Below, one piece after another: positions 18,302-28,654 of a DNA stretch of 64,000 bases. The notes under the pieces were generated by a model. The model saw only the letters and a list, made by a program, of their open reading frames with translations, had not been told where the DNA came from and searched no databases. Location of the stretch: NCBI RefSeq assembly GCF_943736985.1, contig NZ_CALSFS010000001.1, positions 310,001 to 374,000 of the forward strand, read 5' to 3'. The stretch comes from Clostridium sp. Marseille-Q2269 (lineage in GTDB: Bacteria > Bacillota > Clostridia > Clostridiales > Clostridiaceae). How positions within the stretch are numbered: the stretch's first letter is position 1; each line of letters begins with the position of its first letter. The position numbers were made by a program, and so were the translations under genes.

Positions 18302-18652
18302 CTATTTCACCTCAGTATGAGATTTAGCTTTTTCTATAAGTATTCTCCTTATAACTCCGAAATTATCAAATATCCTACCTCCAAAAACTACTACAGCAGC
18401 TAAATATATAGGTACTCCCATTTTATCTCCTAAATAAGCCAATCCTGCTGCCAGTACTGCATTTCCAAAAAATCCCGATATAAATATATCTGCATGGAAA
18501 TTTTTAGCAAGCGAAGCTCTTAAAGCTCCAAAAACGGAATCTAAACAAGCCAATATAGCCACTGATATATATGGTGAAAATTTATCTGGTATATTAACTT
18601 GAAAAACAGCTCCTATTATAATACCTATTATAAGACCAAAAAAACCTATCAT
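18302..18652 (-). CDS. sbp: small basic protein Sbp (DUF1290)
   Basis: 116-aa membrane protein with about three hydrophobic segments and the family block SVFGALRASLAKNFHADIF, then GFFGNAVLAAGLAYLGDKMG. It is conserved in Firmicute division operons between ftsQ/DUF881 genes and ftsA/ftsZ, with unknown biochemical role. Start ATG with GGAGGG upstream. It is flanked on both sides by DUF881 paralogues and overlaps neither. Confidence 0.88.
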   Translation of the reverse strand: MIGFFGLIIGIIIGAVFQVNIPDKFSPYISVAILACLDSVFGALRASLAKNFHADIFISGFFGNAVLAAGLAYLGDKMGVPIYLAAVVVFGGRIFDNFGVIRRILIEKAKSHTEVK

Positions 18653-18685
18653 ATTAAAGGCCCTCCTAATTACTTTTAGTAGAAA

Positions 18686-19399
18686 TTATTTTTCTTCTAC
18701 AGGTTTTGCATACTCATTTTTATAAACTTTATTATATTTTGACATTTTTATATTATCCTTTTTTTCATACTTTACATCACATATAGCCTTAAAATCCACA
18801 AATACTTCTGGGAAATCTAATGTAGCGTATAATAAATCTTTATTTCCTATAGCTTCTATGGTTATTCTCTTATTTGGTGATACTCTCTCATCGTTAATCA
18901 TTATATAGCTTCCAGCAATTCTTATACCTGTTCTATTAACTACTCTTATACCATTTATTGCTATAGATTCAGCTCCTGCAAATCTTAATTCATTTACCAA
19001 ATAAACTAAATGTTTATCTGTTATTTTGTCCTTTGGACCAGAGCCAAATATATCTGTTATAGGATTTAAATATATTACTATTCCAGGTCCTTCTACATCT
19101 GTATTTCCTGTTAAAAGTCTTGTAGTTTTTAATTCATCAAGCAAATTTTTAGTAGCATCACTTTTAGAAGAAGCTTTATTTTCATAATCCTTTAATTTAC
19201 CTTGTAATTCATCTATTTTTTTCTCTAGTTCTGTTTTTTCTTTTTTATATTGATCTATTGCTACAGTAACATCTTCGCTACTTTTACTTGGCATGTTTAA
19301 AGTCTTTTCTTGTTTTACTATAGATTTAAACTGATGAGCTAACATAAATCCAAGTATAGCACAAACCAATGCCACACTAATTTGTGAAGTTTTTTTCAT
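18686..19399 (-). CDS. DUF881-family membrane-anchored protein (first copy)
   Basis: 237 aa with the same architecture as the paralogue at 17570-18301: an N-terminal transmembrane anchor (about 5-22), a coiled coil (about 48-75), and the DUF881 domain with GPGIVIYLNP, GAESIAINGIRVVN and ITIEAIG. It begins 10 nt after ftsQ with AGGAGG in between. The two copies share motifs but are clearly diverged, so this is an old duplication. Probable extracytoplasmic division-associated factor. Confidence 0.85.
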   Translation of the reverse strand: MKKTSQISVALVCAILGFMLAHQFKSIVKQEKTLNMPSKSSEDVTVAIDQYKKEKTELEKKIDELQGKLKDYENKASSKSDATKNLLDELKTTRLLTGNTDVEGPGIVIYLNPITDIFGSGPKDKITDKHLVYLVNELRFAGAESIAINGIRVVNRTGIRIAGSYIMINDERVSPNKRITIEAIGNKDLLYATLDFPEVFVDFKAICDVKYEKKDNIKMSKYNKVYKNEYAKPVEEK

Positions 19400-19409
19400 T
19401 TCTTACCTC

Positions 19410-20180
19410 CTATTTTTCTATATAAAATACAGGATTACCTTCATAACTAACATCTAGATATCCTTTTTTAGCTTTTTTGAGTTCATCTCTTTTTAAAATA
19501 TTTATAGCTTTATTTAATTTTTTCTCTAATTCATCAGATGTACCTATCTTTACACATATTCCTCTAGAATATATTTTAATATCTAATAGATTTGTTAAAT
19601 CTAAATTATTAAAGAATATGTCAGATGTATTATCTTTAAGCAACACTCCAAAATTATTTAAAATTTTTACTGCTCTATCATCATTAGCTTTTAAAGGACT
19701 TCCTATTTTAGATTTGTTAAATTGAAATCCTTGTAAATTAACAAGATTCATATTATTAATTTCTTTTCTTTTTTCTAATAAACACCCATTTTTAGATATA
19801 ACTAAGAAATCTTTATCAACTTTATTAAAGAACAAAGCCTCTCTTTCTTTAACATATATTTTCAATTTATTTGGTAACTCTTTCTTTACTTTTACATCAT
19901 CTATGTATGGATTTAATGAAATACTTTCTACTACATCCTTTTTATTGGCATAAAATATATTATTTCCAATTTTAACGGCAGAAATATCTTTTATTACATC
20001 CTTAGATATATTAACATTACCTTCTACATCAATTGATTTAATATTAAAATAAGGTATTTTAAGACATAAAGTTATTAATATAGATATTAAAAATATAAAC
20101 AATATTACTATTTTTTTTATTCTTTTTCTCTTTTTCTTTATTTTTATATATTCATCTGTGCTCAGTAAATTTTTATTCAT
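19410..20180 (-). CDS. ftsQ: cell division protein FtsQ/DivIB
   Basis: 256 aa. A Lys/Arg-rich cytoplasmic N-terminus, one transmembrane segment (about 24-43), then a POTRA domain (about 47-115, IKSIDVEGNVNISKDVI, NPYIDDVKVKKELPNKLKIYVKER) and the beta domain. It links early and late divisome proteins outside the membrane. Start ATG with a GGTAGG-type site. It heads the second half of the cluster and is separated from the SEDS gene by a terminator and 320 nt, so it should have its own promoter. Confidence 0.9.
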   Translation of the reverse strand: MNKNLLSTDEYIKIKKKRKRIKKIVILFIFLISILITLCLKIPYFNIKSIDVEGNVNISKDVIKDISAVKIGNNIFYANKKDVVESISLNPYIDDVKVKKELPNKLKIYVKEREALFFNKVDKDFLVISKNGCLLEKRKEINNMNLVNLQGFQFNKSKIGSPLKANDDRAVKILNNFGVLLKDNTSDIFFNNLDLTNLLDIKIYSRGICVKIGTSDELEKKLNKAINILKRDELKKAKKGYLDVSYEGNPVFYIEK

Positions 20181-20473
20181 TATTATACCTACCTAAATAT
20201 TCAATTTGTTATAATTTAAGTCTAAATTTATTTTAACATTTTAATTAATATATTTCATTAAAAATTATTTACAATATTTTAAAATTAATAAATTGCTTGT
20301 CCATATTATATATTATATTTTTTAATAAACCTTTATCTAACAATTATTATTTTATAGAAATTCTTGTAATTTCTTATAATAAAATTATAGTACACTTCTC
20401 AATATAAAGCCAGTTAACTATATTATAGTATTTTAAAATTAATATTAATTTAATGTTAATTAATATATACATA
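20181..20473. other. intergenic between the SEDS gene and ftsQ
   Basis: About 290 bases of very AT-rich DNA. It must hold the ftsQ promoter. No gene, repeat or clear regulatory RNA was seen apart from the terminator at 20474-20504. murG, usually found near here, is absent. Confidence 0.5.
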
Positions 20474-20504
20474 AAAAAATAGCAACTAAAAGTTGCTATT
20501 TTTT
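20474..20504 (-). terminator. strong terminator at the end of the SEDS gene
   Basis: A 14-bp perfect stem AAAAAATAGCAACT around AAA, with T-tracts built into the arms so it can work in both directions. It overlaps the stop codon at 20503 and splits the dcw cluster into two transcription units. Confidence 0.85.
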
Positions 20505-21615
20505 ATACAGTATTCTCATTTTGCCTGGATATATTGAGCAATATTCCCATGGCTATTAAATTTATGGCTATGGAAGATCCTCCATAACTTATAAAAGGAA
20601 GAGGAACTCCTGTAACAGGCATAGAACCTGTAACAACGGCCATATTTATTATAGCTTGAACTGCTACTATAGAAGTAATACCCGTAGCTAAAATAGTTCC
20701 ATATGTATCTTTAGCTTTAGTAGCTATAACTATTCCTCTCCATATAAATATTGAAAACAAAATAACTATAAAGATGCATCCTATTAAGCCTAATTCTTCA
20801 CCTATTATTGAAAATATGAAATCATTATGAGGTTCAGGTATATAATAGCACTTCTGCCTTGATCTCCCTATACCTACTCCCCATATGCCTCCAGATCCTA
20901 ATGCTAATAAGGACTGAATAAGCTGATATCCTGTATTTTGTGGATCCTTCCAAGGATTTAGAAAACTTAAAAACCTAGCCACTCTAAAAGGTTCAAAATA
21001 AATACCGGCTACTCCAGCTAATGCAACTACAAACATTACAAAAGATATATGTTTAGTTCTAGCTCCTGACACATATAAAATTATTAAAGTAACTATCATT
21101 ATAACTGATGCTATACTAAGATTTTTTTCTAAAAATACTAATCCAGCATAAAATCCTGATACTAATAAATATGGAACTATACCATAAGCAAAAGTTTTAA
21201 TTTTTTCTCCTTTAGACTCTAAGCTTTTTGCCATATATATAACTATCATATATTTTGCTATTTCTGACGGTTGAATAGAAAGTGGACCTAATCTTATCCA
21301 TCTTCTGGCTCCCTTTACTGGATCAAATATGAAAACCATCAGTAATAACACTATAGTTATAAGCATCAATTTTTTTGTATGTTTTTTTATTTTATGGTAA
21401 TCCATTTTAATTGTAAAAAGCATACATACTATTCCTACAATTGCTGCTGCTCCTTGTTTCTTTAAAAAATAAGTACTATCTTTTATATGTGGATTAAAAA
21501 AGGCACTATAAGAACTAGCACTAAAAACCATTATTACTCCTATAGATACCAATAAAGTTATAGTAACAAAAAGAGTAAAATCTATAGTGCCTAATTTAGT
21601 TTTAGTTTTTTTCAT
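20503..21615 (-). CDS. SEDS-family peptidoglycan polymerase (SpoVE/FtsW)
   Basis: 370 aa with about ten membrane segments. SEDS signatures include KGARRWIRLGPLSIQPSEIAK, NDFIFSIIGEELG and TGVPLPFISYGGSS. These proteins polymerise lipid II and pair with class B penicillin-binding proteins. The partner here is probably SpoVD, encoded four genes upstream, so the spore-cortex protein SpoVE is a good candidate. FtsW cannot be excluded, because no other SEDS gene is visible in the window. Start ATG is 12 nt from AGGAGG, a long spacing. Last gene of the first half of the cluster. Confidence 0.9.
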   Translation of the reverse strand: MKKTKTKLGTIDFTLFVTITLLVSIGVIMVFSASSYSAFFNPHIKDSTYFLKKQGAAAIVGIVCMLFTIKMDYHKIKKHTKKLMLITIVLLLMVFIFDPVKGARRWIRLGPLSIQPSEIAKYMIVIYMAKSLESKGEKIKTFAYGIVPYLLVSGFYAGLVFLEKNLSIASVIMIVTLIILYVSGARTKHISFVMFVVALAGVAGIYFEPFRVARFLSFLNPWKDPQNTGYQLIQSLLALGSGGIWGVGIGRSRQKCYYIPEPHNDFIFSIIGEELGLIGCIFIVILFSIFIWRGIVIATKAKDTYGTILATGITSIVAVQAIINMAVVTGSMPVTGVPLPFISYGGSSIAINLIAMGILLNISRQNENTV

Positions 21616-21702
21616 ATTCCAATAATTCCTCCTATTAGATTGCTTATAGGTTCAAAAGTAAAATAAATTCATATCTATAGCTACTATATTAACCTGCACT
21701 GA

Positions 21703-22656
21703 TTATACTGCCAAAAAGGCCACTAAACATAATATTACTGTAACTATTGAAAAAACAGATACTACTTTAGTTTCATGCCATCCACTTAATTCAAAATGAT
21801 GATGTATAGGGCTCATTTTAAATACCCTTTTTCCTGTAAGTTTAAAGGAAATAACCTGTATTATAACTGATAAAGTTTCTAATACATATATCCCCCCCAC
21901 TATTACTACTAAAATTTCTAATTTTAGTATCATAGCTACTGCAGCCACTGCTCCTCCTAATGCCAATGATCCTGTATCTCCCATAAATACTTGAGCTGGG
22001 AATGCATTGTATCTTAAAAATCCTAAAAGAGCTCCTGCTACTACTGCACAAAATATAGCTAATGTATAATGTCCCATTCCAAAACTTATCAAAGCAAAAA
22101 ATGTCATAACAAGTAATGTAACAGAAGTGGCTAATCCATCTAATCCATCAGTTAGATTAACAGCATTAGTGGTGGCTGCAAAATATATTACTATGCATGG
22201 TATATAAAATACTCCTAAATTTATACTTGTTCTAGTAAAAGGCAATATTATTGAAGTACCTATATTAGGATTATTGGCAGAATAATAGCCAAATATACCA
22301 GATACAATTAAAATTAATAACATTTTTTGGTAAGCTCTTAAACCTAAATTATCCTTATGAATAATTTTCAATCCATCATCTAAGGCTCCTATTATTCCAA
22401 AGGCTATAAAAGCATATAGAGATATCATAGCTTCATCCCCAGGCCTTTTTACAGTCAAAGCCATTGTTATTATAGATGATAATATAAATATTACTCCTCC
22501 CATAGTAGGGGTACCTGCTTTTTTTCTATGACTTTTTGGACCCTCTTCTCTTATATTTTGTCCGAATTTAAATTTGTGTAATAAAGGTATTAATATTGGT
22601 CCTCCTAATATAGATATCAAAAAGGCCAAAAGCACTGCATATACTATTCTATTCAT
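21703..22656 (-). CDS. mraY: phospho-N-acetylmuramoyl-pentapeptide transferase
   Basis: About 317 aa, ten membrane segments. It attaches UDP-MurNAc-pentapeptide to undecaprenyl phosphate to form lipid I. The catalytic Asp motifs are present in GALDDGLKI and [13 protein letters not shown], with the loop [15 protein letters not shown] near the end. ATG 22656 is preferred as it starts the conserved hydrophobic N-terminus, although the AGGAGG at the murF stop is 32 nt away. A small hairpin between them would bring the two to normal distance (see 22663-22684). The longer GTG start would overlap the ribosome site. Confidence 0.93.
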   Translation of the reverse strand: MNRIVYAVLLAFLISILGGPILIPLLHKFKFGQNIREEGPKSHRKKAGTPTMGGVIFILSSIITMALTVKRPGDEAMISLYAFIAFGIIGALDDGLKIIHKDNLGLRAYQKMLLILIVSGIFGYYSANNPNIGTSIILPFTRTSINLGVFYIPCIVIYFAATTNAVNLTDGLDGLATSVTLLVMTFFALISFGMGHYTLAIFCAVVAGALLGFLRYNAFPAQVFMGDTGSLALGGAVAAVAMILKLEILVVIVGGIYVLETLSVIIQVISFKLTGKRVFKMSPIHHHFELSGWHETKVVSVFSIVTVILCLVAFLAV

Positions 22657-22662
22657 AAATAA

Positions 22663-22684
22663 TTGCTCTAAATTATTTGAGCAA
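22663..22684 (-). promoter_or_regulatory. hairpin between the ribosome site and the mraY start
   Basis: TTGCTC and GAGCAA (6-bp perfect stem, 10-nt loop) lie between GGAGG (22689-22693) and ATG (22656). When folded, the remaining spacing is 4 plus 6 nt. Seen in the sequence; the translational role is inference. Confidence 0.4.
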
Positions 22685-22692
22685 GTCACCTC

Positions 22693-24081
22693 CTATTTTT
22701 CTTGTCTTATCCTTAGTTCTTCTACTACTTCTTCTAATTTCATAGATCTTGATGCTTTAACTAATATTATATCACCATCTCTTATTATATTTTTTATGTA
22801 TTTTGCTGCTTCTTTATTATTTAAAAAGCTTTTATAATTATCTTTATTAGTTTCTTTGAACCCATCTTTGAAGGCATCATTAAATTCCCCTATAGAAAAC
22901 AATAAATCCACTTCTTTTTCCTTTGCATACTCTGCAACTTCTCTATGAGCTTTATAACTCTCATCTCCAAGTTCTTTCATAGAACCTAATAAAGCTATAG
23001 TTCTTTTTCCTTTTATATTTTTCATTACATCTATAGCCGCTTTAACAGAATCCGGGCTTGAATTATAGCAATCATTTATTATAGTAAATCCATTTCCCTT
23101 AATAATATCTAACCGCATAGAAGTGGCTTTTAAATTTGTTATACCTTGTTGTATGTCATTATAATCCATATTTAAAGCTCTTCCACAAGCTATAGCTGTA
23201 AGTGAATTAAGAACATTATGTTTTCCTGGTACATTTACTTTAAATCCATTAAATTTAAGTTCTTCCTTTTCTGATATATCAAATTGTACACATTCTTCTT
23301 GTAAATTTAAATTAATTCCTTTAAAATCAGACTTCTTCTCTGTACCTATTTTCAGCACTTTATATTTATCACTTTCAAAGTTTGATAAAAGGTCATTGTC
23401 ACCATTTATTATCAATATATTATCCTCATTAAAAAAATCTGTTATTTCTAGTTTTGCTTTTAATATATTTTTTCTACATCCTAAATTTTCTATATGGGAT
23501 ATTCCTATATTAGTTATTATAGCTATATCTGGTCTAGCTGCTTGTGCCATATTGTGTATTTCATTAAAATGATTCATTCCCATTTCTAGTACAGCTACAT
23601 CATAACTTTTATCTAAGCTAAAGATCATAAGAGGAAGACCTATTTCATTATTGAAATTTCCTTCTGTTTTAAAAACTTTATATTTTTGTGAAAGTACGGC
23701 TGCTACCAAATCCTTTGTAGATGTCTTTCCTGTAGATCCAGTAATAGCAACCACTTTTATATCTAATTTGCTCTTATAATATTCAGCCAAATCTAAAAGA
23801 GCCTTGTTAGTATTATTCACCTTTATTATATAAGAAGATTTACCTATTTTATCTTCTGAAAAGTCTATCTCACTTACTATACATAAGGATGCTCCCTTTT
23901 CTATAGCTGATTGTACAAACTTATTACCGTTAAAATTTTCTCCCTTTAGAGCTATAAATATATCACCTTTTTTTATTTTTCTTGTATCTGTACTTACTGA
24001 ATTATATTCATCTTTTTCTCCAGTTATCACTAAATCACCATTAACTGCTTTTAGTACTTCTTCCAGCTTAATATTTTCCAT
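22693..24081 (-). CDS. murF: UDP-N-acetylmuramoyl-tripeptide--D-alanyl-D-alanine ligase
   Basis: 462-aa Mur ligase that adds D-Ala-D-Ala to the UDP-MurNAc-tripeptide. The three-domain order is clear: an N-terminal UDP-binding domain, a central ATPase with P-loop ITGSTGKTSTKD and NEIGLPLMIF, then the C-terminal domain with INDCYNSSPDSV and GSMKELGD. These last blocks are MurF-specific. Start ATG after a weak purine stretch. It follows murE by about 100 nt and its stop overlaps the mraY ribosome site. Confidence 0.94.
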   Translation of the reverse strand: MENIKLEEVLKAVNGDLVITGEKDEYNSVSTDTRKIKKGDIFIALKGENFNGNKFVQSAIEKGASLCIVSEIDFSEDKIGKSSYIIKVNNTNKALLDLAEYYKSKLDIKVVAITGSTGKTSTKDLVAAVLSQKYKVFKTEGNFNNEIGLPLMIFSLDKSYDVAVLEMGMNHFNEIHNMAQAARPDIAIITNIGISHIENLGCRKNILKAKLEITDFFNEDNILIINGDNDLLSNFESDKYKVLKIGTEKKSDFKGINLNLQEECVQFDISEKEELKFNGFKVNVPGKHNVLNSLTAIACGRALNMDYNDIQQGITNLKATSMRLDIIKGNGFTIINDCYNSSPDSVKAAIDVMKNIKGKRTIALLGSMKELGDESYKAHREVAEYAKEKEVDLLFSIGEFNDAFKDGFKETNKDNYKSFLNNKEAAKYIKNIIRDGDIILVKASRSMKLEEVVEELRIRQEK

Positions 24082-24183
24082 ACTAACACTCCTATTTTCT
24101 AGAGTAATTTATTAATGTAATTTCTACAATATATTATTTTATATTCAAATATTCATAACTTTATTTGTTAAAACAAAAAATAA

Positions 24184-25641
24184 CTAGTTATATTTTTGTT
24201 TTATTATTTCTTCTATTACTTCTCTCTCATCAAAATGTATAGTTTTATCCTTCAATATTTGATAATCTTCATGACCTTTTCCTGCAACCACTATAACATC
24301 ATTTTCTTTTGCTATTTCCATGGCCTTTTTTATGGCCTCTCGTCTTTCTTCAACTACTATATAGTTATCTTTTTCTATACCTTCTAATACATCTTTTATT
24401 ATAAGTGCTGGCTCCTCTGTTCTTGGATTATCTGAAGTTACTATAGCTATATCACTTAAGTCTGAACCTACTTTTCCCATAATAGGTCGTTTTGTTCTAT
24501 CTCTATCTCCACCACATCCATATACACTTATTAATCTTCCCTTTGTAAATTCTCTAGCAGTTTTTAATATGTTTTCTAATCCATCTGGAGTATGAGCATA
24601 ATCCACTATAACATCATAGCCCAAATTATGATTTTTAGTTACAATTTCACATCTACCAGGTACAGATGGCATATCTTCTAATGCTTCCTTTATAACTTTC
24701 AAGAAAATTCCTTCTAAAAGACAAGCACCAATACTGCCTAATGCATTGTACACATTATATTTTCCTGGTATATTTAAAATTATTGTTTCCTTTTCATCTT
24801 TAAACGTAGTATCAAATTTAACACCTCTAGAATGCATATGTAAATTTTTAGCTTTTAAATCACAATTTTTTTCTACTCCATAGGTTATTTTATTTCCTAT
24901 AGTTTCTTCTAAAACTTTTTCTCCATAACTATCATCTATATTAATTACTGATCTTTTAGAATTCTTAAACAAGATCATTTTAGAATTGAAGTAGTTTTGA
25001 AAAGTTTTATGAAAATCTAAATGATCCTGTGTCAAGTTTGTAAATATACCTTCTTCAAATTCTACTCCATAAACTCTATCTAAATACAGTGAATGTGAAG
25101 ATACCTCCATAACACAATAATCCACATTTTCATCTACCATATCTTTAAATAATTTTTGTAATTCTAAGGATTCTGGAGTAGTTCTATGTGACTCTATTTT
25201 TTTATTTCCTATATAATTAGCTATCGTACCTAAAAGACCTACCTTATACCCTGCTTTTTCTAATATAGCCTTCATCATAAAAGTTGATGTAGTCTTTCCG
25301 TTTGTCCCTGTAATCCCTATTATCTTTATGTTCTTGGATGGGTTCCCATAATAATTAGAAGCCATTATAGCTAAAGCCTTTCTACTATCTGGAACCTTTA
25401 CTATAGTACAATCCTTATAATATGATAAATCATCCAGATTATTTTGACAAATAATTACTTTAGCTCCGTTATCATATGCTTTTTTTGCATATTTATGACC
25501 ATCTGTTGCATATCCTTCTATACAAACAAATAAATCTCCATATTCAATTTTTCTTGAATCATATTCTATTTTTTTCACTTCTTTTTCATATTCTTTTATA
25601 AAAGAATATTCCAATGACTTTAATACTAAATTTAAATCCAT
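24184..25641 (-). CDS. murE: UDP-MurNAc-L-alanyl-D-glutamate--2,6-diaminopimelate ligase
   Basis: 485-aa Mur ligase adding the third stem-peptide residue. P-loop [12 protein letters not shown]-type ([13 protein letters not shown]), TTPESLELQ, and the C-terminal DNPRTEEP motif, which marks meso-diaminopimelate as the substrate rather than lysine. Full-length. Start ATG with AAGGAAG upstream. It follows spoVD after a 225-nt gap with a hairpin and precedes murF. Confidence 0.94.
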   Translation of the reverse strand: MDLNLVLKSLEYSFIKEYEKEVKKIEYDSRKIEYGDLFVCIEGYATDGHKYAKKAYDNGAKVIICQNNLDDLSYYKDCTIVKVPDSRKALAIMASNYYGNPSKNIKIIGITGTNGKTTSTFMMKAILEKAGYKVGLLGTIANYIGNKKIESHRTTPESLELQKLFKDMVDENVDYCVMEVSSHSLYLDRVYGVEFEEGIFTNLTQDHLDFHKTFQNYFNSKMILFKNSKRSVINIDDSYGEKVLEETIGNKITYGVEKNCDLKAKNLHMHSRGVKFDTTFKDEKETIILNIPGKYNVYNALGSIGACLLEGIFLKVIKEALEDMPSVPGRCEIVTKNHNLGYDVIVDYAHTPDGLENILKTAREFTKGRLISVYGCGGDRDRTKRPIMGKVGSDLSDIAIVTSDNPRTEEPALIIKDVLEGIEKDNYIVVEERREAIKKAMEIAKENDVIVVAGKGHEDYQILKDKTIHFDEREVIEEIIKQKYN

Positions 25642-25819
25642 TATAACACTTCCTTACCTTAGTCATATTTACTTAATATAATAACAATAAATCACATTGA
25701 TTTTTGTAAACAAAAAAATTCCCCCTGAAGCTATAACATATTCTTATACTATTATAGTTTCTTATGAAAACTTTTTAAAGTGTATTAAGTAAATTATATA
25801 TGTAGCTAACAAAACATTA

Positions 25820-25854
25820 GCATGCAGCGCACAGAACTCTGTACTACTGCATGC
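25820..25854 (-). terminator. hairpin after spoVD
   Basis: Outer stem GCATGCAG with CTGCATGC and inner ACAGA with TCTGT. It is the most GC-rich structure in this region and lies just past the spoVD stop. The T-run is poor (TAATGTTTTG), so it may be a partial terminator or an RNA-processing hairpin controlling passage into murE. Confidence 0.5.
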
Positions 25855-25868
25855 CAATTTTTGTTGTA

Positions 25869-28049
25869 TTAATCTCCTATTGGTTCTGCTTTTAAGTTAA
25901 CCATAGTTCCCTTTTTAACTTCTTTATTTGCTTCTATACTTTGATGAGAAATAATTCCATCACCTTCTATATCTCCTCTTAATCCTATACTATTTAATAA
26001 AGCCATAGCCTGTTCTACAGTATTTCCTTTTAAGTTTGGCACAATTACTACTTTATTATAATTTTCACTATTACCTGTGTAAAGAACGATTTTACTACCT
26101 TCTTTCACAGTATAACCTGGTTTAGGATTCATATCTACTATATAGTCTCCTTTAGATTGTATTTCACAGTCTAACTTTAAATCCTTTAACATTTTTTGTC
26201 CTTCTTCTTTTGTCTTACCTCTAACTTCAGGAATAGTTATATCTTTCAAAAGGCTTTTAGCTATATCTTCACCATCTGCATCACTTTTCAATGCCAGATA
26301 ATTAAATATATCTTTAAATAGCCCTTGAGCTGCCGGTGCTGCTATTTGACCTGCATAATAATTAGAAGGATCTGGTTCATCTATAGAAAGAAACACAGTT
26401 ATTCTTGGATTGTCCGCTGGTGCCATTCCTGCAAAAGAAGCTACATACTTGCCTGGCATATATCCACCTTTACCAGCTTTTTGCGCTGTACCAGTCTTAC
26501 CACCTATATGATAACCTGCTATATACGCCTTTTTGCCTCCACCTTCTGATACTACTTTTTCTAAATAACTTCTTAATGTAGCTACTTTATCCTTATTTAA
26601 AATTTGTTTACCTTTCACATCATTTTTCTTCTCTATTATTTCTTTATTTTTTTCTTCATCAAAACTTCCCATCTCTTTCATCACATGGGGTTTTACAAGA
26701 GTTCCTCCATTAGCTACTGCATTAAATGCCTGTAGATACTGAACTATAGATAGAGTGTTAGCTTGACCAAATGATATAGTAGCTAAATCTATATCTGATA
26801 TATCTTGCGTTTTCTTTGTTATTCCTGGAGCTTCCCCTGGAAGATCTATTCCAGTCTTCTTGCCAAAGCCAAATTTTTCAATATATGAATTTAATTTTTC
26901 TTTTCCTATCTTGTGACCTAATTGTGCAAAACCCACGTTACAAGAATTTTTAAGTATTTCTATAAAATTTTGAGTGCCATGCCCTGTAGTTTTCCAGCAG
27001 CGTATAGTTCTTTTGCCTATAGTTATGCTTCCATTACAAGTAAACTTATCATCAGATGTTATCAAATTTTCTTCTAGAGCGGTTGCTGCAGTAAAAACTT
27101 TAAATACAGATCCTGGTTCGAAGGTATCATTTACCGCACGGTTTCTCCAATTCTTTTGAAGTTCTTCATAACTCTTACCGTCTTGCCAAGGATCATTAGG
27201 ATTATAATCTGGTTTATTAGCCATAGCTAATACTTCTCCTGTTTTAGGATCCATAACTACTACACTTACAGCCTTTGCTTTATTGTCTTTCAAAGCTTGT
27301 TCTGCTGCTTTTTCACTGAAATGCTGTATCATTTCATCTATAGTTAATATTAAATCTTTTCCATTCTCTGGTTTAGTATATTCTGAAATAGTATAAGGTA
27401 ATTCCTTGCTTTTATTATCCGTTTCGGCAATTCTCACCCCTGGTTTACCAGATAATAAATTGTTATAGTATAATTCTACTCCTGTAAGCCCTTTTCCATC
27501 TGAATTTGTGTGTCCTAACACATGAGATAAAAAGTTATTATTGGGATAATACCTTTTTGTATCTGCTGATACCAAAACGCCCCTCAAATCTAAATCTCTT
27601 ACCTTGTCAGCCTTATCCTTTTCTATTCTTCTTTTTAAAGTAGCGGACCCTAAAGGTAACCCATTAGGAAGTTTCTTTGTTAATATTTTTTCTACTTCTT
27701 TTTGTTCCATATCTAATGCTTTAGCAAGCTTTGATGCCACCTCACTATTAGATAGTCCTTTTTCTTTTATGGTAGGCCTTAAGGCATTCATATCTAAATC
27801 AACTCTATAAACATTAGCACTTACGGCTAGCTCATTACCATTCCTATCTAATATTCTACCTCTTTTAGCATCTATTTTCACTTCACTTGTCCACTGTTTC
27901 ACTGCTAATTCTTTTAATTTTGGAGACTGACCTATCATTATAGTTCCCATCTTTATTACTAAAGCTATAAAACCTAAAATTAGAAGAGCAAATATAACTA
28001 CCATTCTCTTTCTAATTATCACCTTGTCTCTGTACTTACTCTTTGACAA
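25869..28049 (-). CDS. spoVD: class B penicillin-binding protein SpoVD with two PASTA domains
   Basis: 726-aa transpeptidase with one N-terminal membrane anchor (about 15-35), a dimerisation region (about 60-230) and the transpeptidase domain with SVFK (Ser314, Lys317), SCN (369-371) and KTG (518-520). Two C-terminal PASTA domains start at about 605 and 670. SpoVD makes spore cortex peptidoglycan. A single class B enzyme at this dcw position may also serve division, so FtsI/PBP2B is the alternative. The start is TTG at 28049 with GGAGG 8 nt upstream. Preceded by ftsL. Confidence 0.9.
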   Translation of the reverse strand: MSKSKYRDKVIIRKRMVVIFALLILGFIALVIKMGTIMIGQSPKLKELAVKQWTSEVKIDAKRGRILDRNGNELAVSANVYRVDLDMNALRPTIKEKGLSNSEVASKLAKALDMEQKEVEKILTKKLPNGLPLGSATLKRRIEKDKADKVRDLDLRGVLVSADTKRYYPNNNFLSHVLGHTNSDGKGLTGVELYYNNLLSGKPGVRIAETDNKSKELPYTISEYTKPENGKDLILTIDEMIQHFSEKAAEQALKDNKAKAVSVVVMDPKTGEVLAMANKPDYNPNDPWQDGKSYEELQKNWRNRAVNDTFEPGSVFKVFTAATALEENLITSDDKFTCNGSITIGKRTIRCWKTTGHGTQNFIEILKNSCNVGFAQLGHKIGKEKLNSYIEKFGFGKKTGIDLPGEAPGITKKTQDISDIDLATISFGQANTLSIVQYLQAFNAVANGGTLVKPHVMKEMGSFDEEKNKEIIEKKNDVKGKQILNKDKVATLRSYLEKVVSEGGGKKAYIAGYHIGGKTGTAQKAGKGGYMPGKYVASFAGMAPADNPRITVFLSIDEPDPSNYYAGQIAAPAAQGLFKDIFNYLALKSDADGEDIAKSLLKDITIPEVRGKTKEEGQKMLKDLKLDCEIQSKGDYIVDMNPKPGYTVKEGSKIVLYTGNSENYNKVVIVPNLKGNTVEQAMALLNSIGLRGDIEGDGIISHQSIEANKEVKKGTMVNLKAEPIGD

Positions 28050-28064
28050 TTATGTTACCTCCGT

Positions 28065-28562
28065 TTAAAACAGCAATTTCTTTAAATTAGATAAAAGCTC
28101 TAAAAACACATTATCTTTTTCTGAAACATGTACTTTAGAATTTTCTTTTTTAAAATTATTATAACTTAAATCTGCATATATTACTGAATCCTTACTAGGT
28201 GATATCATCTTTAATTTTTCCCCTGCAGTTTTTTCTATATTCTTCAAATTATTATAATGAACTAATTCAACCTTTAAATTTTCATTATCTTTTTCCACTT
28301 CTGATATCTGATTCTTTACATTACTCAAATCTTTTTGCATACTATATAACATTCCATATCTAGTAACTAATGCAACTCCTATTATAAAAGCTATAATAAT
28401 ACTTCTTAATGTTTTAAATTTCTTTTTTAAAAGCTTTTGTTTAACTTTCTTATTTCTTTTGTATTGCTCTTTTTTTCTCTTGTCTTTTTCTATCTGTGGA
28501 TCATACTGTGGCTTTAAAACTGTATTCCCATTAAATGTATTTTTTCCTTCTAACATTACCAA
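28065..28562 (-). CDS. ftsL: FtsL-like cell division protein
   Basis: 165 aa. A basic N-terminal cytoplasmic region, one transmembrane segment (about 51-71), then a heptad-rich coiled coil (about 74-110, LSNVKNQISEVEKDNENLKV) and a short tail. Sequence similarity to FtsL is generally poor; the call rests on this topology and on the position between rsmH and spoVD. It should bridge divisome proteins together with DivIC/FtsB and FtsQ. The start is TTG at 28562 (GGAGG 9 nt upstream); the ATG two codons later has worse spacing. Confidence 0.8.
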   Translation of the reverse strand: MVMLEGKNTFNGNTVLKPQYDPQIEKDKRKKEQYKRNKKVKQKLLKKKFKTLRSIIIAFIIGVALVTRYGMLYSMQKDLSNVKNQISEVEKDNENLKVELVHYNNLKNIEKTAGEKLKMISPSKDSVIYADLSYNNFKKENSKVHVSEKDNVFLELLSNLKKLLF

Positions 28563-28654
28563 TTTATTCAGCCTCCTTCTGTTTTATAACTATATTTCTA
28601 AAGTATTAGATATAAAATTATGAAAAGAATCAAGTCTATATTAAGCTTTTATGC

